Shown here: positions 38,407 through 46,651 of the stretch, in pieces
Position numbering within the stretch: position 1 is the first letter of the stretch
Layout: every line of letters starts with the position of its first letter
From: Acinetobacter sp. A47
GTDB lineage: Bacteria; Pseudomonadota; Gammaproteobacteria; Pseudomonadales; Moraxellaceae
Length of the DNA stretch: 64,000 nt
Direction: 5' to 3'
Assembly (NCBI RefSeq): GCF_000805455.1
Contig: NZ_JSUS01000027.1
Location: 83,384 to 147,383, forward strand
The notes under the pieces: model-generated
Told to the model about the DNA's origin: nothing
Database searches by the model: none
Seen by the model: the letters and a program-made list of their open reading frames with translations, nothing else
Translations under genes and position numbers: made by a program

Positions 38407-39218
38407 CAGGCCACCATCTGGTCAGAAAGCGCCACGAAATCAGCCAGATTCAATGTTTCAGGACGTGCCATCGGATCTACCCCGGCCTTTTCAAAGCCGT
38501 CTTCCGCCAGCATGCCTTTTAAACTGTTACGCAAGGTCTTACGGCGCTGGGTAAACACATGACTGACCAGACGGGCCAGTGCTTTTTCGTCCTTTGCCAC
38601 TATCGGCTTGGTGTCATAAGGTTCCAGACGGAAAACGGCCGAAGTCACCTTGGGTGGCGGATTGAATGATCCCGGGGGTACTTCAAACAGGAATGTCGGC
38701 TTGCAGTAATACTGAATCATGACCGACAGGCGCCCGTACTCTTTGGTATTTGGCGTAGCAGTGATCCGGTCTACCACTTCCTTTTGCAACATGAAGTGCA
38801 TGTCCTTGACCTTGTCGCCAAATTCCAGAAGATGGAACAGCAAAGGAGTAGAAATATTATAAGGCAGGTTACCCACTACCCGTAGTGGACGACCTTCCTG
38901 GAACAGCTGGGTAAAATCATACTTCAGCGCATCAGCTTCAATAATCGTCAAACGCTCAGGATGTGGCACACGACCCGGCAAACCGGCCGCCAGATCACGG
39001 TCGAGCTCCACCACCGTCAACGCATCACATTCACCAATTAAAGGTGAAGTCAATGCAGCCAGACCCGGGCCAATTTCAACAATATTATCACCGGCACGAG
39101 GGCTCACCGAACGGACAATTTTGGCAATCACACGCTGATCATGCAAGAAGTTCTGACCAAAGCGTTTTCGAGCCTGATGCCCTTCATCTTTAGGGTTTAG
39201 GGCATTAATTTGATACAT
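38406..39218 (-). CDS. rsmA: 16S rRNA dimethyladenosine transferase RsmA (KsgA)
   Basis: A 270-residue SAM-dependent enzyme that dimethylates A1518 and A1519 of 16S r[16 protein letters not shown] marks the N-terminus (about residue 17), [10 protein letters not shown] binds SAM (about 49-58), and [12 protein letters not shown] is the catalytic NLPY motif. Length is typical. It is 40 bp downstream of pdxA, and that gap holds a REP-like element. Confidence 0.97.
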   Translation of the reverse strand: MYQINALNPKDEGHQARKRFGQNFLHDQRVIAKIVRSVSPRAGDNIVEIGPGLAALTSPLIGECDALTVVELDRDLAAGLPGRVPHPERLTIIEADALKYDFTQLFQEGRPLRVVGNLPYNISTPLLFHLLEFGDKVKDMHFMLQKEVVDRITATPNTKEYGRLSVMIQYYCKPTFLFEVPPGSFNPPPKVTSAVFRLEPYDTKPIVAKDEKALARLVSHVFTQRRKTLRNSLKGMLAEDGFEKAGVDPMARPETLNLADFVALSDQMVA

Positions 39219-39245
39219 ATATTTATACTCAATATTTGAAACTTA

Positions 39246-39282
39246 ATTCCTCCCTCTTTTATAAAGAGGGGCTGGGAGAGAT
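39246..39282. repeat. REP-like palindrome at the end of pdxA
   Basis: The stem CCCTCTTT-TAT-AAAGAGGG (39252-39270) is followed by GCTGGGAGAGATTCTT. It is related to copies at 52296-52335 and 54362-54440. The first base of the pdxA stop is 39261, so the last codons of pdxA lie within this repeat. Confidence 0.7.
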
Positions 39283-40245
39283 TCTTGCCAAATCAAGTGC
39301 TAAATCCACTGCCACCTGCAAGCTTGATGCTTTTGCCTGTCCAGTGCCTGCAAGGGAAAGTGCTGTGCCATGATCGACCGAGGTTCGAATAAATGGTAAG
39401 CCTAATGTAATGTTGACTGCTTCACCAAAGCCTTGCGATTTTAGCACAGGTAAACCCTGATCGTGATACATCGCCAAAACGGCATCTGCATCTTGCAGGT
39501 TTTCAGGGGTAAACAAGGTGTCTGCCGGCAAACTCAGGCTCATGTTCACGCCCTGTACCCGATAGCTTTCCAGCACCGGATTAATCACTTCGATTTCTTC
39601 ACGTCCTAAATAGCCATCTTCACCTGCATGCGGGTTCAGGCCACAGACCAGAATATGCGGCTGTGCAATTTTAAATTTGCTCTTTAAGTCATGAATCAGG
39701 ATATCAATCACCTGATGTAAACGCGCTGGGGTAATGGCCGCCGGCACCTCCCGCAGGGGTAAATGAGTCGTTGCCAGCGCTACCCGCAGCGTTCTGGTCG
39801 CCAGCATCATCACCACACGCTCAATACCAGCAAATTCCTGATAATATTCGGTATGCCCACTAAAGCTCATGCCGGCATCATTGATAATGGATTTTTGTAC
39901 AGGCGCCGTGGCCACCCCGACACTTTGTCCGGACATGGCATAATCAGCCGAACGGCGCAATTGCTCCAATACATAAGCTGCATTGGCAGAGTCTAACTGC
40001 CCTAAGTTCACCGGTTTTGCCAAAGGCACATGTTCAACAAACAGTTGCCCCTGCAAGCTGGATTGAGTTTGTCCCTGATATTCAACCAGTTCAACATTTA
40101 AACCGAGTAGATTGGCACGTTGCTGCAACATTTCAATATCGGCCAATACCACCAGCGGTCGTTCATCTATCCGTTCCGCCAGACTCAGACAGATATCTGG
40201 ACCAATTCCAGCCGGTTCACCTGAAGTGACATATAAAGGAAGCAT
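39259..40245 (-). CDS. pdxA: 4-hydroxythreonine-4-phosphate dehydrogenase PdxA
   Basis: A 328-residue enzyme of pyridoxal phosphate synthesis. LYVTSGEPAGIGPDI is the N-terminal signature, FSGHTEYYQEFAG and CGLNPHAGEDGYLGREE bind substrate and metal (His, Asp), and YHDQGLPVLKSQGFGEAVNITLGLPF completes the site. The final SPSPSL is encoded by the REP-like element at 39246-39282 and is not part of the conserved fold. It leads the unit pdxA-rsmA-apaH. Confidence 0.96.
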   Translation of the reverse strand: MLPLYVTSGEPAGIGPDICLSLAERIDERPLVVLADIEMLQQRANLLGLNVELVEYQGQTQSSLQGQLFVEHVPLAKPVNLGQLDSANAAYVLEQLRRSADYAMSGQSVGVATAPVQKSIINDAGMSFSGHTEYYQEFAGIERVVMMLATRTLRVALATTHLPLREVPAAITPARLHQVIDILIHDLKSKFKIAQPHILVCGLNPHAGEDGYLGREEIEVINPVLESYRVQGVNMSLSLPADTLFTPENLQDADAVLAMYHDQGLPVLKSQGFGEAVNITLGLPFIRTSVDHGTALSLAGTGQAKASSLQVAVDLALDLARISPSPSL

Positions 40246-40296
40246 ATCTAGCGCCAGTCTTTTTGATTTCCTGCTAGTGTAACCAAAATATAAAAG

Positions 40297-40349
40297 CAGC
40301 TATAGCCCTACCTTTTTATAAATTCTGATTAAAGGTCAGCTATAGCCCT
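40297..40349 (-). repeat. Direct repeat upstream of pdxA
   Basis: CAGCTATAGCCCT occurs at 40297-40309 and again at 40337-40349, forty bases apart (about four helical turns). Each contains the self-complementary core GCTATAGC. It lies 50-100 bp upstream of pdxA, where a regulator might bind. No known operator was recognised. Confidence 0.4.
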
Positions 40350-40466
40350 TTATTACAGTACATACAGCCAAAAATGTAATGGCTATTCGTTAAAATCAAC
40401 ACGGTCTTGCCTAAGTCATTGCTCAGCTCAGCCTTTATAAAAGTCAAAATATAGGCGTTGAAGTAT

Positions 40467-40820
40467 TTAGTTTTCCGGTTTTCGTGGCAAATGAAACTCG
40501 GCATTTAACCAGCCGAGCACATGCGCAATTTCTGACAAGCAAATCAGGCCCCCAGCAACCACAATCGCAATGGCTAGCCATTTCCACAGTTGGCGATGGG
40601 TCTGGCTAAAACGCTGCGCTGGAATGCAGAAAAAAATCAGCCCACCAGCCAAATAAAGCAGATATGGAAAAGGTGTGAAATGCATCAACATGCTGACTAA
40701 AGCGACACCGACCATCCCGCTAAAACCGTAATAGATTCCAAACCCGGTGATCAGAATGAAATAAGTGATGATTAGGCCGAACAAACAGCCCAATAGAAAT
40801 TGTTTTACGCGCAGCATCAT
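40467..40820 (-). CDS. Small membrane protein of unknown function
   Basis: A 117-residue protein with three to four hydrophobic segments: about residues 7-27, 29-50, 52-67 and 76-97. No conserved motif was recognised. The basic MLRVKQ N-terminus suggests a cytoplasmic start. It lies alone between pdxA and the DUF4124-type gene on the same strand with 65 bp to the latter. Function unknown. Confidence 0.65.
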   Translation of the reverse strand: MMLRVKQFLLGCLFGLIITYFILITGFGIYYGFSGMVGVALVSMLMHFTPFPYLLYLAGGLIFFCIPAQRFSQTHRQLWKWLAIAIVVAGGLICLSEIAHVLGWLNAEFHLPRKPEN

Positions 40821-40885
40821 GAGTCTTTTTTATTTGGATTCACACTCATAAAACATTATTTTACCCGTTCAATCAAGCTAATGGA

Positions 40886-41530
40886 TCAGCGTTCAGGCAG
40901 CACAGCTTTAGACAGGTTCTGTGGAACAAGATTGGAAGGAACAAACTCAACCTTGCGTGTCCATGGGTTTACTTTTGGCTGGACTTTTTTCTCAGGTTGC
41001 ACCATGGCAATCTCTTCTTTCTTTTCAGTCACGGCTACCGTACTTGCACTCTTTTCGACAAGCGGGTTAGTGATAAACGTCTCTTTCTTTTCCGGCACCT
41101 GTACAGCCTGCTGAACTGGTGGCTCTTTTTTCTCCACTGCCGTGGTCGCCACCGGACTGGCTGGCCGGATATAAGGCGCCACCATTGCACCTTGTTTAAC
41201 GATGGTTTGCGTTGTGGATTGCTGCATGTAAGGTGCCGGAGTTGCCCCCGCACCGGCAGTGGCTCCCTGCAGATTAATTTGATCAACCGGAATTTCAATT
41301 GCTTTCATTTCGGCTGTGACAGCCATCGCAGGATCAACATGATCATGACCGCGACTTTCAAGCACTTCGAGTTTGCGGCTGGTGCCTTCTTTTGGCTGGA
41401 ATTCGGAATAATTGGTGACACTTCCCTGATCTACCCATTTATACAGCCGTCGTGCATTGCTCTGGGCCGAACAGAGACCCACCAATAATGCAACCACAAC
41501 AACTTTTGTAGAAAACGGCAACTTCATCAA
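40886..41530 (-). CDS. DUF4124-type periplasmic protein
   Basis: A 214-residue secreted protein: signal peptide with hydrophobic core VVVVALLVGLCSAQSNA (about residues 10-26), then the short DUF4124 motif RRLYKWVDQGSVTNYSEFQPKEG (region about 27-49), and then about 150 residues of low-complexity Val/Pro/Lys/Glu sequence that looks unstructured. DUF4124 is a small beta domain of unknown role found in many envelope proteins. The gene is divergent from rplM. Confidence 0.75.
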   Translation of the reverse strand: MMKLPFSTKVVVVALLVGLCSAQSNARRLYKWVDQGSVTNYSEFQPKEGTSRKLEVLESRGHDHVDPAMAVTAEMKAIEIPVDQINLQGATAGAGATPAPYMQQSTTQTIVKQGAMVAPYIRPASPVATTAVEKKEPPVQQAVQVPEKKETFITNPLVEKSASTVAVTEKKEEIAMVQPEKKVQPKVNPWTRKVEFVPSNLVPQNLSKAVLPER

Positions 41531-41702
41531 ATTCCCCGCAAGAAGAGGTCAATACTTCTATTTATTTCAAATGATTGGTCTAAAAATGATAGGGGTATTC
41601 CGGTCCGCTCTCAAGATAAATAATAGTCGCATCAAGCCAGTGCATATTAGTTCCCAAATCAGTCACATTGCAGCAATTTCTGGCTGCTCTAGCGAATTTT
41701 TC

Positions 41703-41731
41703 TTGTGTGTAGGTATAAACTCATGTAGAAT
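41703..41731 (+). promoter_or_regulatory. rplM-rpsI promoter
   Basis: TTGTGT (41703-41708) and TAGAAT (41726-41731) are spaced by exactly 17 bases, giving a likely start near 41738 and a leader of about 57 bases. A second TATAAT at 41775-41780 has no matching -35 and lies within the expected leader. Confidence 0.6.
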
Positions 41732-41744
41732 TCGGTCTCCTTTT

Positions 41745-41770
41745 GTTTGGACAGATTCCACCGTCCAAAC
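41745..41770 (+). promoter_or_regulatory. Leader hairpin of the rplM-rpsI mRNA
   Basis: GTTTGGAC and GTCCAAAC form a perfect eight-base-pair stem with a ten-base loop (41753-41762). It lies just after the inferred transcription start and 24 bp upstream of the rplM ATG. In E. coli L13 represses its own mRNA through the leader; this hairpin is a candidate binding site, which is inference. Confidence 0.55.
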
Positions 41771-41794
41771 CAACTATAATAGGTAGTGGTTTAA

Positions 41795-42223
41795 ATGAAA
41801 ACTCTCAGCGCTAAGCCAGCTGAAGTTCAACACGACTGGTATGTTGTTGATGCTTCTGGCAAAACTTTAGGTCGCCTTGCGACTGAAATCGCTCGTCGTT
41901 TACGCGGTAAGCACAAGACTTCTTATACTCCTCACGTTGACACTGGCGATTACATCGTTGTGATCAATGCTGAGCACGTTCAAGTGACTGGTAACAAATC
42001 ACTTGACAAGAAATACTATCGCCATACTGGTTTCCCTGGTGGTATCCGTGAGACTAACTTCGAGAAGTTAATTGCTCACAAACCTGAAGCTGTTTTAGAA
42101 AAAGCTGTTAAAGGTATGTTGCCAAAAGGTCCTCTTGGTTATGCAATGATCAAAAAAATGAAAGTGTACGCTGGTAGCGAGCATCCTCATACTGCTCAAC
42201 AGCCACAAGTTTTGGACATCTAA
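41795..42223 (+). CDS. rplM: 50S ribosomal protein L13
   Basis: A 142-residue ribosomal protein, same length as in E. coli. [20 protein letters not shown] is its classic start, and [17 protein letters not shown] and [21 protein letters not shown] are the core motifs. Codon use is strongly biased (many GGT, CGT, AAA), as in highly expressed genes. Forms an operon with rpsI after 12 bp. Confidence 0.99.
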   Translation: MKTLSAKPAEVQHDWYVVDASGKTLGRLATEIARRLRGKHKTSYTPHVDTGDYIVVINAEHVQVTGNKSLDKKYYRHTGFPGGIRETNFEKLIAHKPEAVLEKAVKGMLPKGPLGYAMIKKMKVYAGSEHPHTAQQPQVLDI

Positions 42224-42235
42224 GGGATACAGCAC

Positions 42236-42622
42236 ATGGCTACTAATTATGGTACAGGTCGCCGTAAGACCGCAACTGCACGTGTTTTCTTATCAGCTGG
42301 TACAGGTAAACTCGTAATCAACAATCGTACTTTAGAGCAATATTTCGGTCGTGAAACTGCTCGTATGGTTGTACGTCAGCCTTTAGAACTTTTAGAAGTT
42401 ACTGAAAAATTTGACCTTTACATCACTGTTAAAGGTGGTGGTATCGGTGGTCAGGCAGGCGCTATCCGTCACGGTATTACTCGTGCACTGATCGCTGCTG
42501 ACGAAACTTTAAAACCTGCTCTTCGTCAAGCTGGTTTCGTTACTCGTGATGCTCGTGAAGTTGAACGTAAGAAACTTGGTTTACGTAAAGCACGTAAACG
42601 TCCTCAATTCTCTAAACGTTAA
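42236..42622 (+). CDS. rpsI: 30S ribosomal protein S9
   Basis: A 128-residue ribosomal protein. [16 protein letters not shown] starts the conserved region, [19 protein letters not shown] is central, and the basic tail [14 protein letters not shown] reaches the P-site tRNA. It follows rplM, and a strong terminator lies 18 bp after its stop. Confidence 0.99.
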   Translation: MATNYGTGRRKTATARVFLSAGTGKLVINNRTLEQYFGRETARMVVRQPLELLEVTEKFDLYITVKGGGIGGQAGAIRHGITRALIAADETLKPALRQAGFVTRDAREVERKKLGLRKARKRPQFSKR

Positions 42623-42640
42623 TCGTTTTACGAATTGGAC

Positions 42641-42670
42641 AAAAAACCTCGGATTTTCCGAGGTTTTTTT
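42641..42670 (+). terminator. rplM-rpsI terminator
   Basis: AAAAAACCTCGG pairs perfectly with CCGAGGTTTTTT around a five-base loop (42653-42657), with a T-run. It is a typical intrinsic terminator. Confidence 0.95.
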
Positions 42671-42997
42671 ATGGCTGGCAGCCGCCTGTTGCTTTTTGAT
42701 ACTGCCATATATTGCCCTTCACCAGTCGTAGCTTTAATCGCAGTAACAGCCCCTTAGTAGCGGCCCCGCTCTCGATCACGACGACGGCATTTACCTGTTC
42801 CATGCCTGAGATGAAGCGGAACAGCCACGACATAGCAACACGCTACACAGAAGCAACAGTGATCTCTTTTGATGTTTTTTTCTGGCTAGTATTTTTCAGG
42901 AACTGATTTATGCGCTCAGGCTTATATTATTCATGATAAAGTGATTTTCAGCGTTAATTTTAGTATTCTAAACAGTCAATCAGAATTTTTTGGATTT
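42671..42997. other. Intergenic region rpsI-sspA (327 bp)
   Basis: The first about 230 bp are GC-richer than usual for a spacer here. A 56-codon frame on the minus strand (about 42671-42838) has no recognised relatives and no clear ribosome site, so it is not called. The last 80 bp are AT-rich and probably hold the sspA promoter. Confidence 0.5.
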
Positions 42998-43657
42998 ATG
43001 TCTTTAGAAAATCCCCCAAGTCCTGTTCAAGGCATTACCCTGTATAGCCACGCAGATGATTTCCGCTCACACTGGATTCGTTTTCTGCTTGCTGAAAAAC
43101 AAATCAAATACCAGCTCATTATCACCGATCATGAAGATGAGGATCTGGCGGACTTAAATCCTTATAACCAGTTGCCGATGCTGATTGAACAGAACCTGAA
43201 ACTGTTTTCAGCCAGCATCATTGCCGAATATCTGGATGACCGTTATCGCCAGAATAAACTGTATGCCGATGCCCCGATGGCCCGGGCTGAACAGCGGCAG
43301 TATATCTGGCGCTTTGAACAGGACTGGTTCAAACTGGCCGATCACATGCTCAGACATGCCGACAGCCTCGACTTGCAGCAGCAACAAAAAGCACAAAAAG
43401 AGCTCAGGGATACCCTGATTTCCCTGACCCCGCTGTTTCAGCATTTTCCTTTTTTTATGTCTGAAAGCTTTTCTATTTTAGACTGCATGCTGGCACCGAT
43501 CTTCCTGCGCCTAAAAAGTATGGGAATCGAATTACCGTCACAACATTGCCGACCTATTTTCTTGTATTGTCATCGTATCTTTAGCCGTCCATCTTTCATT
43601 AAATCAATGACAGCTCAAGAAAAAAACAGCTACAATGAGTTGATTTCTACGATTTAA
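42998..43657 (+). CDS. sspA: Stringent starvation protein A (glutathione S-transferase fold)
   Basis: About 219 residues. SspA binds RNA polymerase and modulates transcription during starvation and acid stress. The N-terminal thioredoxin-like domain has ITLYSHADDFRSHWIRFLLAEK and DLNPYNQLPMLIEQNLKLFSASIIAEYLD; the C-terminal helical domain follows. Start ATG 42998 is chosen; the frame goes 19 codons further but that part is unlike the family. Position before sspB confirms it. Confidence 0.93.
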   Translation: MSLENPPSPVQGITLYSHADDFRSHWIRFLLAEKQIKYQLIITDHEDEDLADLNPYNQLPMLIEQNLKLFSASIIAEYLDDRYRQNKLYADAPMARAEQRQYIWRFEQDWFKLADHMLRHADSLDLQQQQKAQKELRDTLISLTPLFQHFPFFMSESFSILDCMLAPIFLRLKSMGIELPSQHCRPIFLYCHRIFSRPSFIKSMTAQEKNSYNELISTI

Positions 43658-43671
43658 TAAGTTTTTCAATT

Positions 43672-44097
43672 ATGTCTGAGCAAATAACTTTCACGCCTAC
43701 ACGCCCATATCTTGCTCGTGCCATTTATGAATGGATTTGCGATAACCAGCTCACACCTTACCTGTTGGTTGATGCAACACAACCTTATACCGATGTGCCT
43801 GTACAATTCGTAAAAGATGGGCAAATTGTTTTGAACCTGGCACCTCACGCGGTTCATCAATTGCATATGAGCAATGATGCCATCACTTTTTCGGCGCGTT
43901 TTGGCGGGGTTGCAAAAGAAATTTATGTCCCTATCCGTGCGGTATTGGGAATTTATGCACGCGAAAATGGACAAGGCCTGTTCTTCGACCCGTCAGAATA
44001 TGAAAATATTGAAGAAACTGCTGCATCAGAAACAGAACAAACCAAGCAAGAAGCAGAACCTACGAAAAAGAAACCTTCACTCAGAATTTTAGATTAA
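43672..44097 (+). CDS. sspB: ClpXP adaptor SspB
   Basis: A 141-residue adaptor that brings ssrA-tagged proteins to ClpXP. The folded part (about residues 5-110) has TPTRPYLARAIYEWI, VPVQFVKDGQIVLNLAPHAVH and the FSARFGGV substrate-groove segment. A disordered acidic linker leads to the C-terminal ClpX-binding motif PSLRILD. It is 14 bp after sspA. Confidence 0.94.
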   Translation: MSEQITFTPTRPYLARAIYEWICDNQLTPYLLVDATQPYTDVPVQFVKDGQIVLNLAPHAVHQLHMSNDAITFSARFGGVAKEIYVPIRAVLGIYARENGQGLFFDPSEYENIEETAASETEQTKQEAEPTKKKPSLRILD

Positions 44098-44112
44098 GCG
44101 AGGATATACAAG

Positions 44113-44775
44113 ATGGCATTTGACTTAGTCCAGTATTTTGCTGAACAAATTAAAATTCAAAAACCGCAATTGTTTAGCCAGTATTCTCCAAAAGAAAAGC
44201 AATCTTATATTAATGAAGTGAATATCCTGTCGCTTGGGCAACTGATCAGTCTGTGGAAACAAAATCCGCCGAAACTGTATCAGGAAGTACAAACGTCTGA
44301 CCCGCTCTATATCCAGGAGATTGCCCGTCATTTGACAACCTCCGCCCATAATCAGTCAACGCTTAAAGCCGGCGAGCTGGAAAGTAGTCTTTCTGAAGTT
44401 CTGGCATTACAGCTGGCAGAGCTCAAACAACTTGACCAGACGGGCAGTTTCGGACAAACCGGCCTGACCGAACTGTTAATGGGCCAGATTGAGCATTTAT
44501 CAGGACAGGCTGAAGACTGGGTATGGTCAACCAATCAGTTAACGGAATTAATTGGTTCCAAGCCGGTTGAGCAGGAAGAGCTCTCGCTTGAAGCAACCAT
44601 GCAGGAATTTAATCAAATGGTGAATCAGGCCCAGCCTGTGGCTCATGACCAGCATGATGTCTCCGAAGTCAGTCTGCCTGTTGTTCCCTCTTGGGCCTAT
44701 ATCATTGCACCGCTGGTGGCATTGGTTATTTTGATATTTTTATATTGTTCATACTGTCAGTTAATTTCAGCCTGA
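44113..44775 (+). CDS. Tail-anchored membrane protein of unknown function
   Basis: A 220-residue protein. The first about 185 residues are soluble and helical (rich in Gln, Leu and Glu), and the last about 28 residues form one hydrophobic segment (WAYIIAPLVALVILIFLYCS), so it is probably held in the inner membrane by its C-terminus. No family was recognised. It lies 15 bp after sspB with an AGGATAT ribosome site, so it may be in the ssp operon. A large hairpin follows. It is upstream of the roadblock/GTPase genes, but a 382-bp gap makes joint function uncertain. Confidence 0.75.
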   Translation: MAFDLVQYFAEQIKIQKPQLFSQYSPKEKQSYINEVNILSLGQLISLWKQNPPKLYQEVQTSDPLYIQEIARHLTTSAHNQSTLKAGELESSLSEVLALQLAELKQLDQTGSFGQTGLTELLMGQIEHLSGQAEDWVWSTNQLTELIGSKPVEQEELSLEATMQEFNQMVNQAQPVAHDQHDVSEVSLPVVPSWAYIIAPLVALVILIFLYCSYCQLISA

Positions 44776-44783
44776 TTTTCAAT

Positions 44784-44821
44784 ACATGATAAGGAAAGAT
44801 TTAATTCTTTCTTTATCATGT
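44784..44821 (+). terminator. Long hairpin after the ssp unit
   Basis: Sixteen bases (44784-44799) pair with 44806-44821 around a six-base loop, with one G-T pair. It is one of the strongest stems in the window. No pure T-run follows, so it may act as a terminator with help or as an mRNA-end stabiliser. Confidence 0.65.
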
Positions 44822-44987
44822 AGTTAATAAAAAATAAAATTATACTAAAAAAACATATTAAAACTGCTAATTAAAAAATTACATTTAGTTACAATGAAAA
44901 ATAGTCATACACCCCTCTAAATTAATGTGAATAAAATCACAGTTAAAATCAATAAATGATCTTGATTAATATTTTTATCCATTTAGC

Positions 44988-45002
44988 TGACAAAAATTGT
45001 CA
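44988..45002. promoter_or_regulatory. Inverted repeat upstream of the roadblock operon promoters
   Basis: TGACAA and TTGTCA are separated by AAA, a perfect six-base inverted repeat ending 13 bp upstream of the first -35 box. Position suits an activator or repressor site. Regulator unknown. Confidence 0.4.
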
Positions 45003-45014
45003 TTTATTAATACT

Positions 45015-45071
45015 TTGAAAATTTCAATCCATTTAAAGTATGATTGATTTAATAAAAGAGTTTCCTATAAT
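45015..45071 (+). promoter_or_regulatory. Tandem promoters of the roadblock gene
   Basis: First: TTGAAA (45015-45020), 18 bases, TATGAT (45039-45044). Second: TTGATT (45044-45049), 16 bases, TATAAT (45066-45071). The second is the better match and would start near 45078, 80 bp before the ATG at 45158. Confidence 0.65.
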
Positions 45072-45157
45072 AAGATTAACTACTTTTGAAAACCAATCAA
45101 AAACAAAAGTGGCATATATAAATTCATAAACAAAGATGTATTAGTAGAGATAAAATC

Positions 45158-45517
45158 ATGGCTAAAATTTCATTAGAAAGCTTAACAAATATTGATGGGT
45201 TCGTTGCAGCAGCGTTAGTAGATACAGAAAGCGGTTTGGCGCTGGCAACACAAGGTGGGGGTTCACTTGATTTGGAATTAGCTGCTGCAGGGAATACCGA
45301 AGTTGTTCGCGCCAAGCGACGTGTTGCCAACTCATTAAAACTTAATGATGACATTGAAGATATTCTGATTACCCTAGGTAAGGCATATCACCTGATCCGT
45401 CCATTAGAAAGCAATGGCAATTTATTCTTGTACCTTGTTTTAGACCGTTCTAAATCAAACCTTGCCATGGCTCGCCACGAACTGAAAACATTTGAAAAAG
45501 AATTAGACTTTGCTTAA
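45158..45517 (+). CDS. Roadblock/LC7-like protein 1
   Basis: A 119-residue small alpha/beta protein. [23 protein letters not shown] is the pattern of a roadblock domain, and [34 protein letters not shown] strands and helix end it. In MglA/MglB-type systems such proteins form dimers acting as GTPase-activating proteins or scaffolds. Three genes downstream are an unknown, a small GTPase and a second roadblock protein; a terminator-like hairpin between this gene and the rest may make it the most abundant member. AAAATC-rich leader, weak ribosome site. Confidence 0.75.
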   Translation: MAKISLESLTNIDGFVAAALVDTESGLALATQGGGSLDLELAAAGNTEVVRAKRRVANSLKLNDDIEDILITLGKAYHLIRPLESNGNLFLYLVLDRSKSNLAMARHELKTFEKELDFA

Positions 45518-45612
45518 TTCTTAATTTAAAAATATTTAATATATTAGGCTTCTTGTATATATTTTTATTTTAGATATTTATCAGAATAAAAATAATGCAA
45601 GATGCCTATTAT

Positions 45613-45638
45613 TAGTCTTTAACATAAAGACTATTTTT
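45613..45638 (+). terminator. Attenuator/terminator after roadblock gene 1
   Basis: TAGTCTTTA pairs perfectly with TAAAGACTA over a three-base loop, followed by TTTTT. It is 95 bp after the roadblock stop and 36 bp before the next gene. An outer pairing of AGGC.CTTG (about 45547) with CAAG..GCCT (about 45598) precedes it. Confidence 0.75.
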
Positions 45639-45674
45639 GCAGTCCAATATTTTATAAAACATTAAAGTGATACT

Positions 45675-46643
45675 ATGAATGGACATTGCATTAATATCGC
45701 AATTTCAGGTATAAGTTTAAAAGTTTCAGATGAATTAAAAATAGAACTTAGAAAAACCATACCCCATGAGTTTGGCATTAACTGGATCAATATTGCAGAT
45801 CCCAATATCGACTTATTATTAATAAATGAAAATTTCTTTGAAACTGAAGGGATCCAGCGCATTTTAGAACAAAAACAACTTCCCTGCCTAAAAGTTGCCA
45901 AAGGAGAAGGCTCACATCATCTGGAAGAACACAATACGCTTTATTTACCTTTTCAACATACAGATGCATTAAAACACTGGATTCAGCAACGCTTGCTCAG
46001 TTACCTCTCCCATCAACAGTCACAACAGCCCAAGTCGGCGGCAGTGTCCACCCATAATGCAGTAAACGAGAAATATTTGACGGATATGCTCAATCCTGAG
46101 AATGCCCGGCTTCATCTGTTTGATGATCATGGTACTCTGGCCATCATTGATACACGCAGCCAGGTGGCCTGGCTCGAACCCACCAGAACGCATACCAAGA
46201 CCAACCACAGCTTTACCTATGAGTTTGCGACCACTTCCAGCTTCACCAAGGTTTCGCGTAAGGTCGAATACAATTTACAGGACTGGCTCTGGAATCTATT
46301 CTGGCATTCGACCGAGTTCCAGCGCTTGGCGCCCAATGAAAATGAATACTATAAAATTGAATACTGGCCTCAACCGGCTCAAAGTGAAGACCGTAAAACC
46401 GCGCTCCTGCTTTCGGCCTGCTTTATACAGGGTGCCCAGATTTATCAGGTTGCCACCCAGTTAAAACTTCCGGTTCAAACAGTTCAACAGTTCATCACTG
46501 CCTGCATGATTTCAAACAACGGCGGCATTATCCCAGCTTCAGAAGGTCGTTACCTCAAAACGGAAACACCTGAGCAAGCCACTGAACAACAAGGTTTTTT
46601 AAATAAATTTTTCGGCAAAATCAGACGCCGCTTTGGGCTTTAA
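45675..46643 (+). CDS. Unknown protein of the roadblock/GTPase module
   Basis: A 322-residue soluble protein of unknown family. The N-terminal about 110 residues alternate strands and helices like a receiver-type fold, but the phosphoacceptor aspartate pattern is not convincing. The central part (LTDMLNPENARLHLFDDHGTLAIID and AWLEPTRTHTKT) precedes a region with DWLWNLFWHSTEFQRLAP, and the C-terminal part (KTALLLSACFIQGAQIYQVATQLKLPVQTVQQFITACMI) looks like a winged-helix-like domain, ending in a basic tail GKIRRRFGL. It is 8 bp upstream of the GTPase gene. A regulator or effector of the GTPase is likely by context only. Confidence 0.65.
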   Translation: MNGHCINIAISGISLKVSDELKIELRKTIPHEFGINWINIADPNIDLLLINENFFETEGIQRILEQKQLPCLKVAKGEGSHHLEEHNTLYLPFQHTDALKHWIQQRLLSYLSHQQSQQPKSAAVSTHNAVNEKYLTDMLNPENARLHLFDDHGTLAIIDTRSQVAWLEPTRTHTKTNHSFTYEFATTSSFTKVSRKVEYNLQDWLWNLFWHSTEFQRLAPNENEYYKIEYWPQPAQSEDRKTALLLSACFIQGAQIYQVATQLKLPVQTVQQFITACMISNNGGIIPASEGRYLKTETPEQATEQQGFLNKFFGKIRRRFGL

Positions 46644-46651
46644 GGAATGAT

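Larger units (their letters stand above)
44776..45157. other. AT-rich region before the roadblock gene (382 bp)
   Basis: It holds the hairpin 44784-44821, an inverted repeat TGACAA-AAA-TTGTCA at 44988-45002 and two overlapping sigma-70-like promoters (45015-45044 and 45044-45071). Otherwise nothing is seen, and no coding frame. Confidence 0.7.

Noticed and set aside
41775..41780. TATAAT close to rplM as the main -10 box
   Set aside because: No acceptable -35 at 15-19 bases upstream; the TTGTGT-17-TAGAAT pair further upstream is better.
42671..42838. Minus-strand 56-codon frame between rpsI and sspA, perhaps a pilin remnant
   Set aside because: No hydrophobic pilin N-terminus, no ribosome site and no convincing similarity. 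It ends at the rpsI terminator and may be chance.
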